64,000 nt of DNA from Dicaeum eximium. Lineage: Eukaryota; Chordata; Aves; Passeriformes; Dicaeidae. The DNA lies in contig VWZP01010350.1 in NCBI GenBank assembly GCA_013396995.1, positions 306,806 to 370,805 of the forward strand, given 5' to 3'. A program made the translations under genes and the position numbers. The notes under the pieces are model-generated. The model ran no database searches. It was not told the origin of the DNA and saw only the letters and a list, made by a program, of their open reading frames with translations. This document shows, piece by piece, positions 25,016 to 36,249 of this stretch (the first letter of the stretch is position 1; each line of letters begins with the position of its first letter).

Positions 25016-27186
25016 AGAAAAGTATCCAGGTGCTATATCCTAAGTATTTGAAAATGTAAAAGAAGCATAAAATATCTTAGATCTAAAAAGAAAGCAGTGT
25101 CAACATTAGTCCACGAAGGTATCAATAAAATTAAACAATTTTGTTACATTGTAATGCTACATGGTCAGGCAGACAATTCAGTTAATTAATTTTATGATAA
25201 AATAAGTGTTATTGCCTTCTGTAACTAGAAGTTTACAATAGGAGACAAAAATAATTAATAAGAAACAAATAATAAATATTGGCAATTATTAAGGTTAATA
25301 GATTTGAGGCTTTCTTAAAAAAAAAGGATAATTTCCCCATCCAACTGGGGATGGGAAAGTATAGCTACTCGGGAAAGAAGTATTATTGTTATTTTAACAC
25401 AGTTTTTAAAGATCACAACTTGATGGAAATGAACAGGCCCTTAAGAATAAGGCTGAGAACAAGCAGGCTAAATATTCAGACGCTTCCCTGCATGTAGATA
25501 AATGAAAAATTTTCACAAAACAAATCCAGCTACACAGCACTCCACCTCCTTGCTCCATCTACCCTGTGCTTGATCCCAGAAATCACAGAGCCAGCTTGTG
25601 TTGTGTAGGAGTTATATTGGGACTGTGCACTCACAGACTTGAGGAAGGGCAGGAAGGTGCAAGGTTAGTGTCTCTTACAGCCTGCAAAGTTAAAGGAAAC
25701 AGCTAAGGCAGCCTGCAAGAAAAGAGATAAATTGAGCTAAGACTGCAGTGGCAATCTAATTTAGGAGGGAGGAGAGGAGAGGGCACGTTTATTTATAAGC
25801 CTGACATTGCTCAAAATGTACATTTCCATTTATCCTGCCCTTCCCAGCATTTCTCAAGGGCAAAAATGCTGTAACCATCCCTGAAGAATCAGGTGTACGG
25901 AGGGATACTTTTAACATCATATCCTCCAAGCCATCCCCCTTGTATTTCAAGGCTGTACCATTAACAGTCAACACAGTGACTTCGAGACAGCCATGGAAAA
26001 TAAAGTCAAACAAATGCAACAAAGACTCCATGACCACACTCAAAGCATCTTATTCAGTTAATTAAGGCAGTGGATCACTTACAAGTAAGTATCTGGTCTG
26101 TCAAAACAACTCTAGTAATCCCTGGGTGGCTGAAGCAGATGTGTGTGCTCACAGGTAGCCAGAGAAGTTGTCCTGTGCAGGCTGGATGAGCTATGGGGCC
26201 ACATTCAAAACAAGCAGGAGTGTGACACTCAAGCTCAGCAAATGGGGGCCAGAAACTGGGACATGCCTAAAGGATGAACCTTCCCAGTCCTGTGTGTGTG
26301 AGAGAGAGCACGGCTGAGGAACCCAGATTTTCCGCTGGCTATGCAGTTTCAGCTAATCCTATTTTTTACCTTTAAATCTTAATCGAAATTAACCTGAATT
26401 AGAGGAGAGAAAAAAAGAAATAGCAAATGGAAAGCACAAAGCCTATCAAATACAGCAGTAAAATTCCACAAAAATAACTTGTATTATTGCTCTAGCCCAG
26501 AGAAGATAATTTCATCCAGGATGCTCTTCTTCTGTTTGCCTAACCAGTAATTCAGCAGATGGTGTTCTAAACTATATTCTTCCACTGAGAAATGAGGTAC
26601 AGAAGCTCCATTACCACCCAGATGATGGGAACTGCATAAGGAAATCAGAAACTAAACAAATAAATGAAAATCAAACAAACATTTCTTAAGTGGATAAGTA
26701 GGACATGCTGCTAGCAGGACAGAATACAATAAGGAAATTAACTTGGCTTAGCTAATTTTGGCTGCAAATTGTGAAGTGTTCATAAGGGGGAGAAATAAGT
26801 AAACATTTTTAGATTGCTGCTTGGGACTAATGTTTATAGATTTTTACCTCAGAATTCCAGTGAAGATAAAAACAGGGTATAGTTGGCTTAAGGAACATGG
26901 AGTAAGTCTTAGTGATCTTGATGATAATGAAGGTGGAATGAAGATAGTGCACAAATGAGTGGTGATAGTGTCTGAAGTGCTCGTGCTTTGCTGAGGCATT
27001 CAGCTTTTAATCCTATTTTGTTAATGCCAGAAGATGACAAAAAGGCTAATGTTACAGTATCTACATTCCAGTAATGTGTGTCTGAGTATGTAAATATTAT
27101 GGTGGATTTTCCTTCATTTACTAGCAATTACTTCTAAATTGTCAGCTATCAGCTACACTGGTTTTATTTTTTGGACAACGGGACAG

Positions 27187-27221
27187 AATAAACATATATT
27201 GATTAAAAAAAAAAAAAAAAA
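27187..27221 (+). other. AATAAA followed by a 17-base A run
   Basis: AATAAA at 27187-27192 is followed 12 bases later by 17 uninterrupted A (27205-27221). This is what the 3' end of a retroposed mRNA looks like. The sequence upstream shows no gene I recognise and I could not find a clear target-site duplication, so chance is equally possible. Confidence 0.25.
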
Positions 27222-28414
27222 GGAGATGCACATCATCCTGGGGAGAAAATATGGCATGTGAATTGTATTCATTATGTGTGCTTTGGTGCTTGGTGAATAA
27301 TTTAGAAAAAAATCCAGGTGCAGTCTCCAACATGGGAATGTTGTATATTGAAAACAATTATGGCTGCTCTTCTGATTCTTACACAGGTATTTAAACAAAA
27401 GGGCACTAAATAAAATCCCTTTATTAAAGCATGATTTACCTAAAGACATATGATTCTAAATATACTGTAAACAATAAGGCAAGCAGTAGAATGTTATACT
27501 GTTAATGCTTGTTTTAGGCTTTCCTTTTATAGGCTAAACCTTTTATCTATTTTTGGGAGTTGTATTACTGATGAAACACTATGCTGCTGCTATAGCAGTG
27601 AAAAGAATTGAATTTGATTTACAGAACTATTTATTTTTACATACTTATGTTGCTGAAACATAGATTTTATTTTAGTTAAAGTTATACCAGAATCAAAGCT
27701 GCATAGAGCATTTGGAAATTAAATGAACAGTTGTAACAACTATAATGCAATAGTTTTCCAAACTCTTTTGGTAGTAATAATTCATGCACTGTAGCAACAG
27801 GGATTGTTATGCAATACAAGCTCTCTCTCTGTAGCTCCTAAGCAAAGTTCAGGAAATGTCACAAAGTTATTTAACACCTTCCTGGAAGTTCTCTACATTG
27901 GGACTTTACTGTCTCATGCAGTTCCTTTAAAGTCTGACAGGTTAATGGATTCCCTCTCTCCCAGCTTATTTACAGGTGGACTTTAGTTTTGCAAAGGTTG
28001 TGATGAATACCAAAGTGGTTGGTATTGGTTGGTACAAGCACATTTTCAGATAAGGGGTCTAGGCAGGTTTTAGAAATGTCGTGTAAATTATTACAGTTCA
28101 TCTGAATTTTGGATAATTAGAAGCTGAGGACCTAGGATTCACTTTTACCTTTCCTATATGGTATGATCACATGTTCAAGACAGACGCTGTGATGGGAAAA
28201 TGAGCATGCATCAATACTATTCCACATTCACTAAAACTTATAATGGCTGATGTTGGATAAAACAAGAGACCAAAAGGAAAGACTTTGTGTAATTATTGTA
28301 AGAATAGTGTAATTAAAAAACCTTGTTCTTGAAAGTTTAAATTGTTTCAATGTTGTGTAGCAAACATATTTGATTGTACAAAGCAAAAACACCACTAAGT
28401 TACCAAATTTACAC

Positions 28415-28459
28415 AAAGTCAAATATCTGGAAGGGGATCTTTTAAAAAAAAACTTTATT
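28415..28459 (-). terminator. Candidate polyadenylation site
   Basis: On the minus strand AATAAA lies at 28459-28454, followed by a long T run at about 28452-28444 and a GT-rich ACTTTGTGT stretch near 28420-28412. Hexamer followed by a U/GU-rich downstream element is the usual vertebrate poly(A) arrangement. It is the first canonical hexamer after the MITR stop codon. Use is not demonstrated. Confidence 0.4.
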
Positions 28460-30693
28460 TGAGAAAGGAAGAGACTTATATCAGAAGGCAAAAAAAGGAA
28501 ACATACAAACAGAATATATTTACAACACAAAATGAGATCACCTCTAAGGGTGTAAATTATAATAAATACAGTAGATTTAAAATGTAAGAGACAATAATCA
28601 ATTAGAAATGTGGTTGTTTAAACCCAGTTTTCCTTTTCACTGGTTCCAGGTAGTTTCTCTTATTTTAATTTTATCCAAATTTGAAAGATTCTGAAAGTGA
28701 AGTACACAAAGTAATTGGGGTTTCTCACCTGAATGACATTATAAAAATATCTTTTGTCTTCTGTGAATACACGTCTTTCAAGTGATATTGTACAAAACTC
28801 TTTGCAATTGCAAATTTCTCCCCAAATGTATTTTAAAAGATGCACTATCCCTTTTTGATGAAGCTGCAGTCAGATTGCAAAGAAAATTAAAAATATACAG
28901 AATGGGAAACACATATAATTTTCATTTCTATAGCCTTCGCTTTTTGAACATAAATGTATTTTTTTTTCATCCAGGATGGAGAAAGATTTCTATTCAAATA
29001 TGAAGCACACATAAAAATCACGAGTGTTTTTCTCAATTAAATCTTTTTCTATCTATTGAGGCCTTTTACGTTAACAGCAACTATTTAGTCATTTGTCTGG
29101 AGACCTTCTAGGAAAAAGGATAATGTATCTTTAGAAGTTGCAACATTTTAGAAGAGATTGAATAGTATTAAAACACAATGTAAACAACACATGCTAATAA
29201 CACATTTTAGAGCAATTTCTACATTTGGCAAAACAACTATCTCTTTTGAAACCGGATACTGCACCTTAAAATACCTCAGCTTTAGAAATATAAATATTTT
29301 TAATAGTAAAAAAACCTGACAAGGAGTCCAGGTCAGTTTGGGATTATCCATATTAAAGAGGATCTTAATACAATGAATCTTTAACTAGCTTAACAAAAGT
29401 AAACCTATAAAACAAGGTAAACATATCAGAAGGGAATATGAAGGAAATGTTTCACTGGAAAGCTTCCTTAACAATTTCCCTACTCGCTTTGTTATTTTCT
29501 TTGACAATAAATCAATTCATAGAGTGCCTTTAAAAACAGAGGGAGCGCAGCCCCGTCCCCCCTGCCCCGCATTCCTCAGCACATGAATCACTTGGGCTTC
29601 CTGTTTCCATAAGGCATTTCCTGCCCCCCCCTCCGAAAATCACTTTTCTGCAGGATAACAGCAGGGACCTGACAAAGTATCGACTTAAATAAACAGGGCC
29701 TTGCACTGCACCCAGCCCTGCTCTGCTGACGGTGAGGGATGGACCGCGCTGCAGCTCGCGGGCTGCGCACACGACTGCGCCTTCCAACTCTGCCTAAAGC
29801 TCCAGACAAGCTGAACCTGCCTTTTGTCGAGGTGGCATTTTATACACGGTTGTTATTTTAGGATTTGTCCATGAGCTCCGTGGTAAAGGTTATGAGATAT
29901 TGTACAATTAGTCTTCATTAAAAACAAAAAAACCAAACAAACAAGTGATTGGATATCAGATGATAACGGTAACAGTTCTGTGCTTTTCGTGCAAAGTCCT
30001 AATAATTGACTGGAACCTAATGCTGCATTTTGCTTCTCACCAGTACTTGCATCTGCTGCATTTAAGGAAGTCTCTGCCATCATTATCATCAAATAAGACA
30101 GAATGAAAAATTAACCAAGCAGTGCAAAAAAGAACACAATGCAATTTTTAAACAGTGCCTTGCCTTGCCTCTTTATATCCACTTTGTACTTTTCTCTGAA
30201 TTAAACTTTATACACCAGCCTGAGACCACCAAGATAGCAGTCAGTACCTGTCTACTGGGGAAAAGAATACCCTAACATTAACAGTGTTCAAGACTACAAT
30301 ATAATACAATATATACAGACAGCTGAAAGCAGAAGTCAGAGGATTCAAAATCAGAAGAATGTTTCATCAATCAGGTCTGGAAACTAATTCCATCAAATGC
30401 TGATCTCAACAGGCTAGGTGATATGAGCTCTCTTTCACTAGGAATAAGCAATGCAAGGAAATTCTGGGCTAATACAACATCTATCAGCTATTACTCAAAG
30501 ATTTATGTAGAATAATTGATTGCAACAAGATATTTTCTCAATTAGTGGCCATAAGGATGAGATTCACTATGTTTTCAAGTGTACGTACAACACTTCTGCA
30601 TTTGTTAAATTCTTCGAACAGTAAATCAGGATTTACTAGCTCAGTGAATCAAAACACAATTGCTCATCAAAGCCTAGAAAATGCATGTGATGT
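28435..30693 (-). other. HDAC9: Presumptive 3' UTR of the MITR isoform
   Basis: If exon 12 is read through, the transcript continues downstream of the stop at 30694. Reading this strand, I found no canonical AATAAA until 28459-28454, so a UTR of about 2.25 kb is plausible. Two weaker ATTAAA hexamers occur earlier (near 29300 and 28664), so shorter forms are possible. The stretch is AT-rich and non-coding, with a short CpG-rich block at 29546-29778. The extent is inferred from the signals only. Confidence 0.4.
29546..29778. promoter_or_regulatory. CpG cluster in otherwise CpG-poor sequence
   Basis: I count 13 CpG dinucleotides in about 233 bases, 8 of them between 29729 and 29778 (ACCGCGCTGC, CTCGCGGGCTGCGCAC, ACGACTGCGCC). 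The flanking kilobases have almost none. CpG clusters this small often mark a promoter or enhancer kept unmethylated. It lies inside the presumptive MITR 3' UTR. An antisense or internal promoter is one reading, and a GC-rich RNA element is another. No TATA box or initiator stands out. Confidence 0.4.
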
Positions 30694-31014
30694 TCAGATA
30701 ATAACCTTAATTACAAATCCTGGAGCTAAATCTTTGCCTATTACCTGTTGCATAAAAGGAGCTTGCTCCCCAGATTCCATTTGCTGGGTTTGAACATCCT
30801 CATCACTGTCCAGTGGCTCCTCTTTGACTTTCACAGCCCCCACCTGCTGTCCTATTCTGTCATCCACACCAGCACTGCTGCTCTCAGCCCTAATGTTGGC
30901 ACTGCTGGCGGGAGCTCGTTCTTCCTGCATTGAGGGGTCTCCATGAAGCTCTTCTTCAGCTTCCTCCAGGTGACTGCCAGGCTGCTTGAGCTGCTCAATG
31001 GACTTAGAGAGCAT
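30694..31014 (-). CDS. HDAC9: HDAC9 exon 12 extended: C-terminus of MITR/HDRP isoform
   Basis: Same exon read through the donor at 30744. Sixteen extra codons, VIGKDLAPGFVIKVII, end at a TGA at 30696-30694. This tail is the known alternative C-terminus of the short HDAC9 isoform MITR/HDRP, which lacks the deacetylase domain but keeps MEF2 binding and recruits other HDACs and CtBP. Seen: an open frame through the splice site and a tail matching the mammalian isoform as I recall it. Inferred: that this species uses it, since that requires skipping the donor and polyadenylating in intron 12. The donor (CAG then GTAATA) departs from the GTAAGT consensus at +5/+6, which could allow read-through. 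Confidence 0.85.
   Translation of the reverse strand: MLSKSIEQLKQPGSHLEEAEEELHGDPSMQEERAPASSANIRAESSSAGVDDRIGQQVGAVKVKEEPLDSDEDVQTQQMESGEQAPFMQQVIGKDLAPGFVIKVII
30745..31014 (-). CDS. HDAC9: HDAC9 exon 12 (SUMO-type motif), spliced form
   Basis: Coding exon of HDAC9, 270 nt (90 codons), phase 0 at both ends. The acceptor is TCTTTCCAG before 31014 and the donor GTAATA starts at 30744. The peptide runs MLSKSIEQLKQPGSHLEEAE, then EELHGDPSMQEERAPASS, ending VKVKEEPLDSDED and MESGEQAPFMQQ. The initial ATG is internal: exon 11 ends in phase 0 and reads straight in, replacing Leu remembered from mammals. VKEEP followed by an acidic DSDED run fits a SUMO consensus (hydrophobic-Lys-x-Glu) like that of HDAC4. 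In full-length HDAC9 this exon is spliced at 30744 to the exons of the catalytic domain, none of which is in the window. Human exon 12 is of similar length. Confidence 0.97.
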
Positions 31015-31987
31015 CTGGAAAGAGAAGAGGAGAACAGGCACTGACTCCTTTCACTGATGCCAAATACCAACAAGTACTAGATCTGCACAGATGAAATTAA
31101 AGTGTCCACAGCAAACCCGTGTAGCCACGCACTGTCAAATCACTGATGTATCTGGAAAAAAGATCAAAAGTCCCTAAGCAAAAGGCCACGTTTTATTCTG
31201 CAGCAGAAAATGCCATGTTTGTAGATAAAGATCAACATTATACATCTGTTAGACTGTTACAGCTGGTAAACTAGAGAAATTAGTCTTCTTTCATCTTCGT
31301 CAAACATGAATGCAAAAATACCATCTTACAGTCAATTACCCACAACACAAAATAATAAGGGAATGCTAAAATACAAGCTAACTGGTTAATATTTTGTTAT
31401 AAGCAAATTAGAGAATTTTCACACAAACATCTCTATCAATTAAAGTGTGAAGGCACTGAAAGCCAATGAAGGAGAAGTGATAAAGATCTGGTGTCAGTGC
31501 CCTATCCCATGGCATAGCCTTTGTGGTGCATTGTACAGGTATCCCAGTTTCAGCAATGATGATGTAACACAGCTCCCAAGGCAACACCAGCTCTAGCCCA
31601 ATAATTGCCATTTTAGAGCTCTGCAGAAGTGCTGGATGCCTGAGCGTTGCAATCATGTGTAGTTTGTGTTCTGCTGTTTAAGATAAAGCCAATGCATTCC
31701 AAAATACTCCAAATGTAGTCCAAAAACCTAAAATGAAAAGAATCCGTGCTTTGTTGAAAGAGCCACAAATCAGACATGTGAGTAAGAAGTTTCAGGGTTA
31801 AGTGAGTAATTATCGTTTATTCAACTGGCCTACTCGATTTCAAGTAAATACTGTTTTGTATCATCTAAGTCAAATATCCTGAGAGGGAAAAAACACCTTT
31901 TACCTTTACTGTTACATGCTTTCCTCTTCCCATCTGTCTCCTCCCAACCATCAATCATGTCTTTCAAACTGAGTTTTAGCTAGTGTT

Positions 31988-32010
31988 ATATACTCAATTA
32001 CTGAGTATAT
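31988..32010. repeat. 9-base-stem hairpin
   Basis: ATATACTCA (31988-31996), loop ATTAC, TGAGTATAT (32002-32010). Arms are perfect. No known role. Confidence 0.5.
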
Positions 32011-32463
32011 GAATAGCTGCAAGATGTCTCTTTTGTCACAAACCACGGACCATCCAGTTTCATTCAGCTTGCTAATGGATGTAGAAAAATGCCAGGTTGT
32101 CATGTAAACTGTGTTCAAGGAGCTGCAGCTGGATTTAGGAAATCCCAGGAAGTCAACAAGGAGAGTTGAAAGATAAATTTACACAGTTCCAATTGATGCT
32201 TTGATACATATGCCTCATATCAGTGGAGAAACAAATTCCTCAGAGAAAGCCTGTCTGGCTATGGTCACAGCAAACCTTCATTTCTGAGGTGTAATGGGAG
32301 TTTAATGGCTTACTAAAAAGAAACAAATAAAAAATCCCTCTTTATTACTGTAGGAACTGGCAAATCACAAGGTGAGTACCCTGCATGCTGCAGGTGGCAC
32401 ACCCTAAATTGGGCAATCCTTACTACTTCAACTAATGCAGAGAGTCTCGTTTCATCACGCAGC

Positions 32464-32483
32464 ATCTGAAAAATTTTTCAGAT
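32464..32483. repeat. Perfect 20-base palindrome
   Basis: ATCTGAAAAATTTTTCAGAT equals its own reverse complement. It is AT-biased, so less improbable than the GC-containing palindromes in this window. Confidence 0.6.
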
Positions 32484-32582
32484 CAAACCTATAAATCTTT
32501 TCCAGTTGTTTCTCAGGGGATGACACTGACCAAGAAGGTACGAAATCTAACTACATGTAATCAGCTCAGGTACACTCCTTTC

Positions 32583-32608
32583 ACTTATTATTATCATTAT
32601 TATTATTG
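32583..32608. repeat. TTA trinucleotide microsatellite
   Basis: TTATTATTATCATTATTATTATTG: about eight TTA-type units with one interruption. Confidence 0.7.
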
Positions 32609-35600
32609 CTAATTAGTTAACCATCTGTGGGGAGCCTTCCCCACTCCTCAAGCAGGAAGAGAAAGTCAGGTTAGGCTGCATGGCTAGCTGCAAGTGAGCA
32701 AATACAAGCTGAAACATGTGTGTGACAGATAATCATATAAACTACAAGAATCACTGAGGCTGATCCATCTGTAAACCATTCCCTGTGCCAGTTACTTGAC
32801 ACCAGGTGGGTTTTTCTGCAAGGGAAGCCAAGAGAAAATGAGTGCATGCCCACAGCAAAGTTAAGACACATATTTAGCTCATTACTGCTCTCCTTTCTTT
32901 TGTGTTTTTTGCTTTTATGTCAGGCTCTTTCTTCTTTACACTGCTGGTACAGATCTGGTGCTGAGCTTTCTGAGGCAACACAGGATGTCCTGCAGTATAG
33001 AATCTATATATGGATCACCTTCAGACACTTCTTGCATGCAGTCAGTGAAGAACAAGCATACGTAAGGGGGCTGCAGAGACTTAGAGTGGAATTTGTGTGC
33101 ATTTCAATTTGCAGTGTTCATGTTTTGGAGCCTTCTCTCATGCTGAGGAACTCATCAGGTGATTTGTTCCAGATTTCAGCAACAGGAGGAGATAAGCAAA
33201 TTAAATTTTCTAAAACTCTGTGAAATGAAAGTCTATATATTTACTCAGTAGAGTTTAAAAAGTGCATTTATATTACCTTCTTTACTACAAAATTTTATTA
33301 AAAGCATCCTTTCCACTGTGATTTTAACTAAACCTCAGGCAAGGGGCTATGAGGCACTCCAGTCATGTCTTCTCATATGATAGAGCATGATCAAATTGCA
33401 TGGATGGAATGGGGGGGACATTCAAAATTCATGGATGGGGTTTTGTGGGACCCAAAACCTGAAAATCCCTTCTACTGCTCAGACTGCTAAGCCACAGCTG
33501 ACTGCTTTCTCTGTATCACCACGATGCTTTCAAATTTGTTGAAGTTTTTTTTTTAAAGACAGCTTGGCCCCACCTATTCCAGTAATTATACTAATAGCAT
33601 TACTGGACACTTCTCTTAAATCAGAAACATCTAATTTTAAATTATATCTCCTAGTGGTAGTACTCTATAAGGAAACACGTGAAGGTAGCAGTTTAGAGTC
33701 AGTGCTTCTATCTTCTCTATCTAAAGATGAGTTACACAGCAGAAAATATTCTGAATGAAACACTGCTCAGGTCCTTTCACTGCACATCTGGATACTTCTG
33801 CTCACACAATGTTTAAACCTTTCACTTTAAGCCCCCATTTACCATTTTTTTACAGACTTTATCTGTAGCTACATGGAGGAATTTCTCCTAATTTTAATGC
33901 ATCTCATTTTATTTTGAAAAAAGTGATGCCTTAATCTGAGTTTTAGTGGGATTATGTTTAAAAATAATAATAAAAATTTTTTATTTGCCTCATAAATTAG
34001 GGGTTACACATATTGGTTATATCTTATTGGTATACTTTACTGCTATCACCTATTCCAATTTCAGTGGTCACTAAAAAAATGTCTTCATGCTAATATAACC
34101 TATAAATTTTTTCCTTTTATCTTCAGGAAATTAAGCTATAAGGGATATGTGTGAGTCAAAGTAAATAGTATCAGCAGGAAAGGAAGTATTTACAGATAGC
34201 AACTCCATTGTATAACTGCTAGAGTCCAATAAAGAAAAAGACATCAAACATATCCTAACCTGCTTGGTTGTACAGAAAAATGGAAGACTAAATAATCTGG
34301 ACACTGCAATAGACCATTTTATAGATCCTTCAGCTGTCTGTCATTTTCTCCTTGAAATTATATACTCTTGTAAAATGCAGTGTTTTAAATAAGATGTCTT
34401 TACAAAGAGACAAAATCACAAAGTCCTGCAGCAGCCAACCAACACGTTTCCATCCTTGATTAACTCATTTTAAATACATGGCAGTAATTTCTAAGAACTC
34501 CTGTATATTCTTACAGAACACTTTTTCCTCTTCTCCCCTATGGCAGTCAGACCACCAGCTCTGTGTGTTGTACATGCATTGTTAGCTGCACTGAAAACAA
34601 CTTGGCACCTGCTTCCTGTTGTCTCTGTTACTCATGGAGTACCAATATTTCTAAGGGAGATATTTATCTTTCAAAATCATTCATCTGCATTGTGGCTTAA
34701 ACATTAGTTCTCAATAAAGGAGAAAATGCTCTTGGCATTTTCCAGTTCCAAACAGGCAACAGTTCCTTTTAGTTTAGTCTAAATAATCCTCTGCCCCCTA
34801 TTAGCAATACTTGAAAGATTATCTCTCACCTACACAAGATGCTAGTCAGATTTGTAAGCTGCAAAGCCAAAACCTCATATGTTTAATGAAGCTAGATTGA
34901 TTTACTGCTGCTGAACCTGGTCTTCTACATTCCATTAAATATCATTCAGAGAGGTGAATTATTAATTTGGGGTTAAGTGTATCTTTTCAATATTCCTACT
35001 GGCAATAAATAATAGTTCTATTTTTCCACCAACATAAATTTCAGTATTAATTTTCTTTTTTTTTATTAAGAGATCTTGGTAAACTGAGAACACCATCCAA
35101 GTCCTAATGAATATTCACTTCCTATATATTTTTTTTACCTCACAGGCTTTCCTGGTCATTGATTCCCTATACAGAGATGCTTTAAACCAACTGACATCCT
35201 AAAATGAAAACTGAAATTCAGGGGTTTCTTATATAAGCTTTAACATTATCCATATACCTCCCATACTTTAGAGCACACACCAACTGCCCCATTATTTTAC
35301 CTTTTGCTTCTCCAATACAGAGAATTTTACCATGAAAAACAAATTGCCAAAATGCTATGAATACACGACTTGAGAACACAAACAGGGTTCCTGCATTGAT
35401 CAAATAAAATCTTGGCCCCAGTGAAGACTTCAGCTCCAGTAGAGGCAGGTCTTATTCATCATACATGGCAAAAATAACTTCTAAAGACAGATGGCTTTGT
35501 TCACGTACTCTTCACATTATGATTTCTGAGATTTTCTTGAACACAGACTTCTGGTAGGGGCTTTGCATTTAGACTAGTTAAATCAAAATCCTCATTTTTT

Positions 35601-36232
35601 CCTGCAAGTGGCTGGGTCAAAGCTTTCTAGATACACACAGTAATATCAAAATTTAAAGTTTTTTTATTGTAGTAGTGGTCTTTTGGTATCCAATTGCACT
35701 AATTTTAACTGGGGGTTTTGGACTTTGGTCTCCCATTATTGAGCAGAATGAAGATCTGCAATGGTGATCAAAGGGCATTTTGAGGAAATAAGCTGTCATT
35801 TGGACAGAAGTATATTAAAGCTGACAATGGCAAAGCTGGTCTTCCCTAAGACAAGCTGAGTTCAGGTTACTTCACATTCATTATTAATTCTGGGAAAAGG
35901 GTTTTTACCTACTTTTGGAAGAGATGTCAACATTTGCAGAATGTTTTCAGAAGGTCAGTATCCTAGATCCCACAGGTATAAATGTCAGACTTCACTGGAG
36001 ACATATACCATTTCCCACATCAAAAGCCAGGCATCTGACAGCTGACCAGAAATAATCCATAGGGGATCTCCTCTTTGCTGGTAAGGACAGAGGCACACCT
36101 TTTGGCAATGATTTGTTTCTTTTCAGAATGTAAATGATCCAGGGGAATCCTTTACCTCTGACCTATGTTAGATTTTGCTTATTATCACCCTCACAGCAGC
36201 ACTGGCTTGCTGCTGAAGTATATTTTTTCCTC

Positions 36233-36249
36233 AAAAAAAAAAAAAAAAA
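36233..36249. repeat. A17 homopolymer
   Basis: Seventeen consecutive A, then GAAAAAAACG. No polyadenylation hexamer precedes it on the plus strand, so a simple mononucleotide repeat is the likeliest reading. Confidence 0.7.

Larger units (their letters stand above)
1..30744 (-). other. HDAC9: HDAC9 intron 12 (partial; includes the MITR-specific 3' end)
   Basis: Everything below the exon 12 donor is intron in the full-length transcript. No exon resembling the next coding exon or the zinc-dependent deacetylase domain could be found, so the intron exceeds 30 kb, in keeping with the long intron here in mammals. Open frames are short (longest about 140 codons), compositionally random and without recognisable domains. 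Named elements inside are listed separately. Apart from those, 1-2960, 5650-8730, 12300-24890 and 25020-28400 show only AT-rich unique sequence and short mono/dinucleotide runs. Confidence 0.8.

Noticed and set aside
1..30693. Search for HDAC9 catalytic-domain exons
   Set aside because: No zinc-dependent deacetylase motifs (for example the HHA or DVDVHHGNG-type blocks) appear in any frame I could read.
32846..33223. 125-codon plus-strand frame with a leucine-rich signal-like start
   Set aside because: The hydrophobic start comes from a CTTTT-rich tract. The remainder has no family resemblance and the frame lies antisense within an HDAC9 intron.
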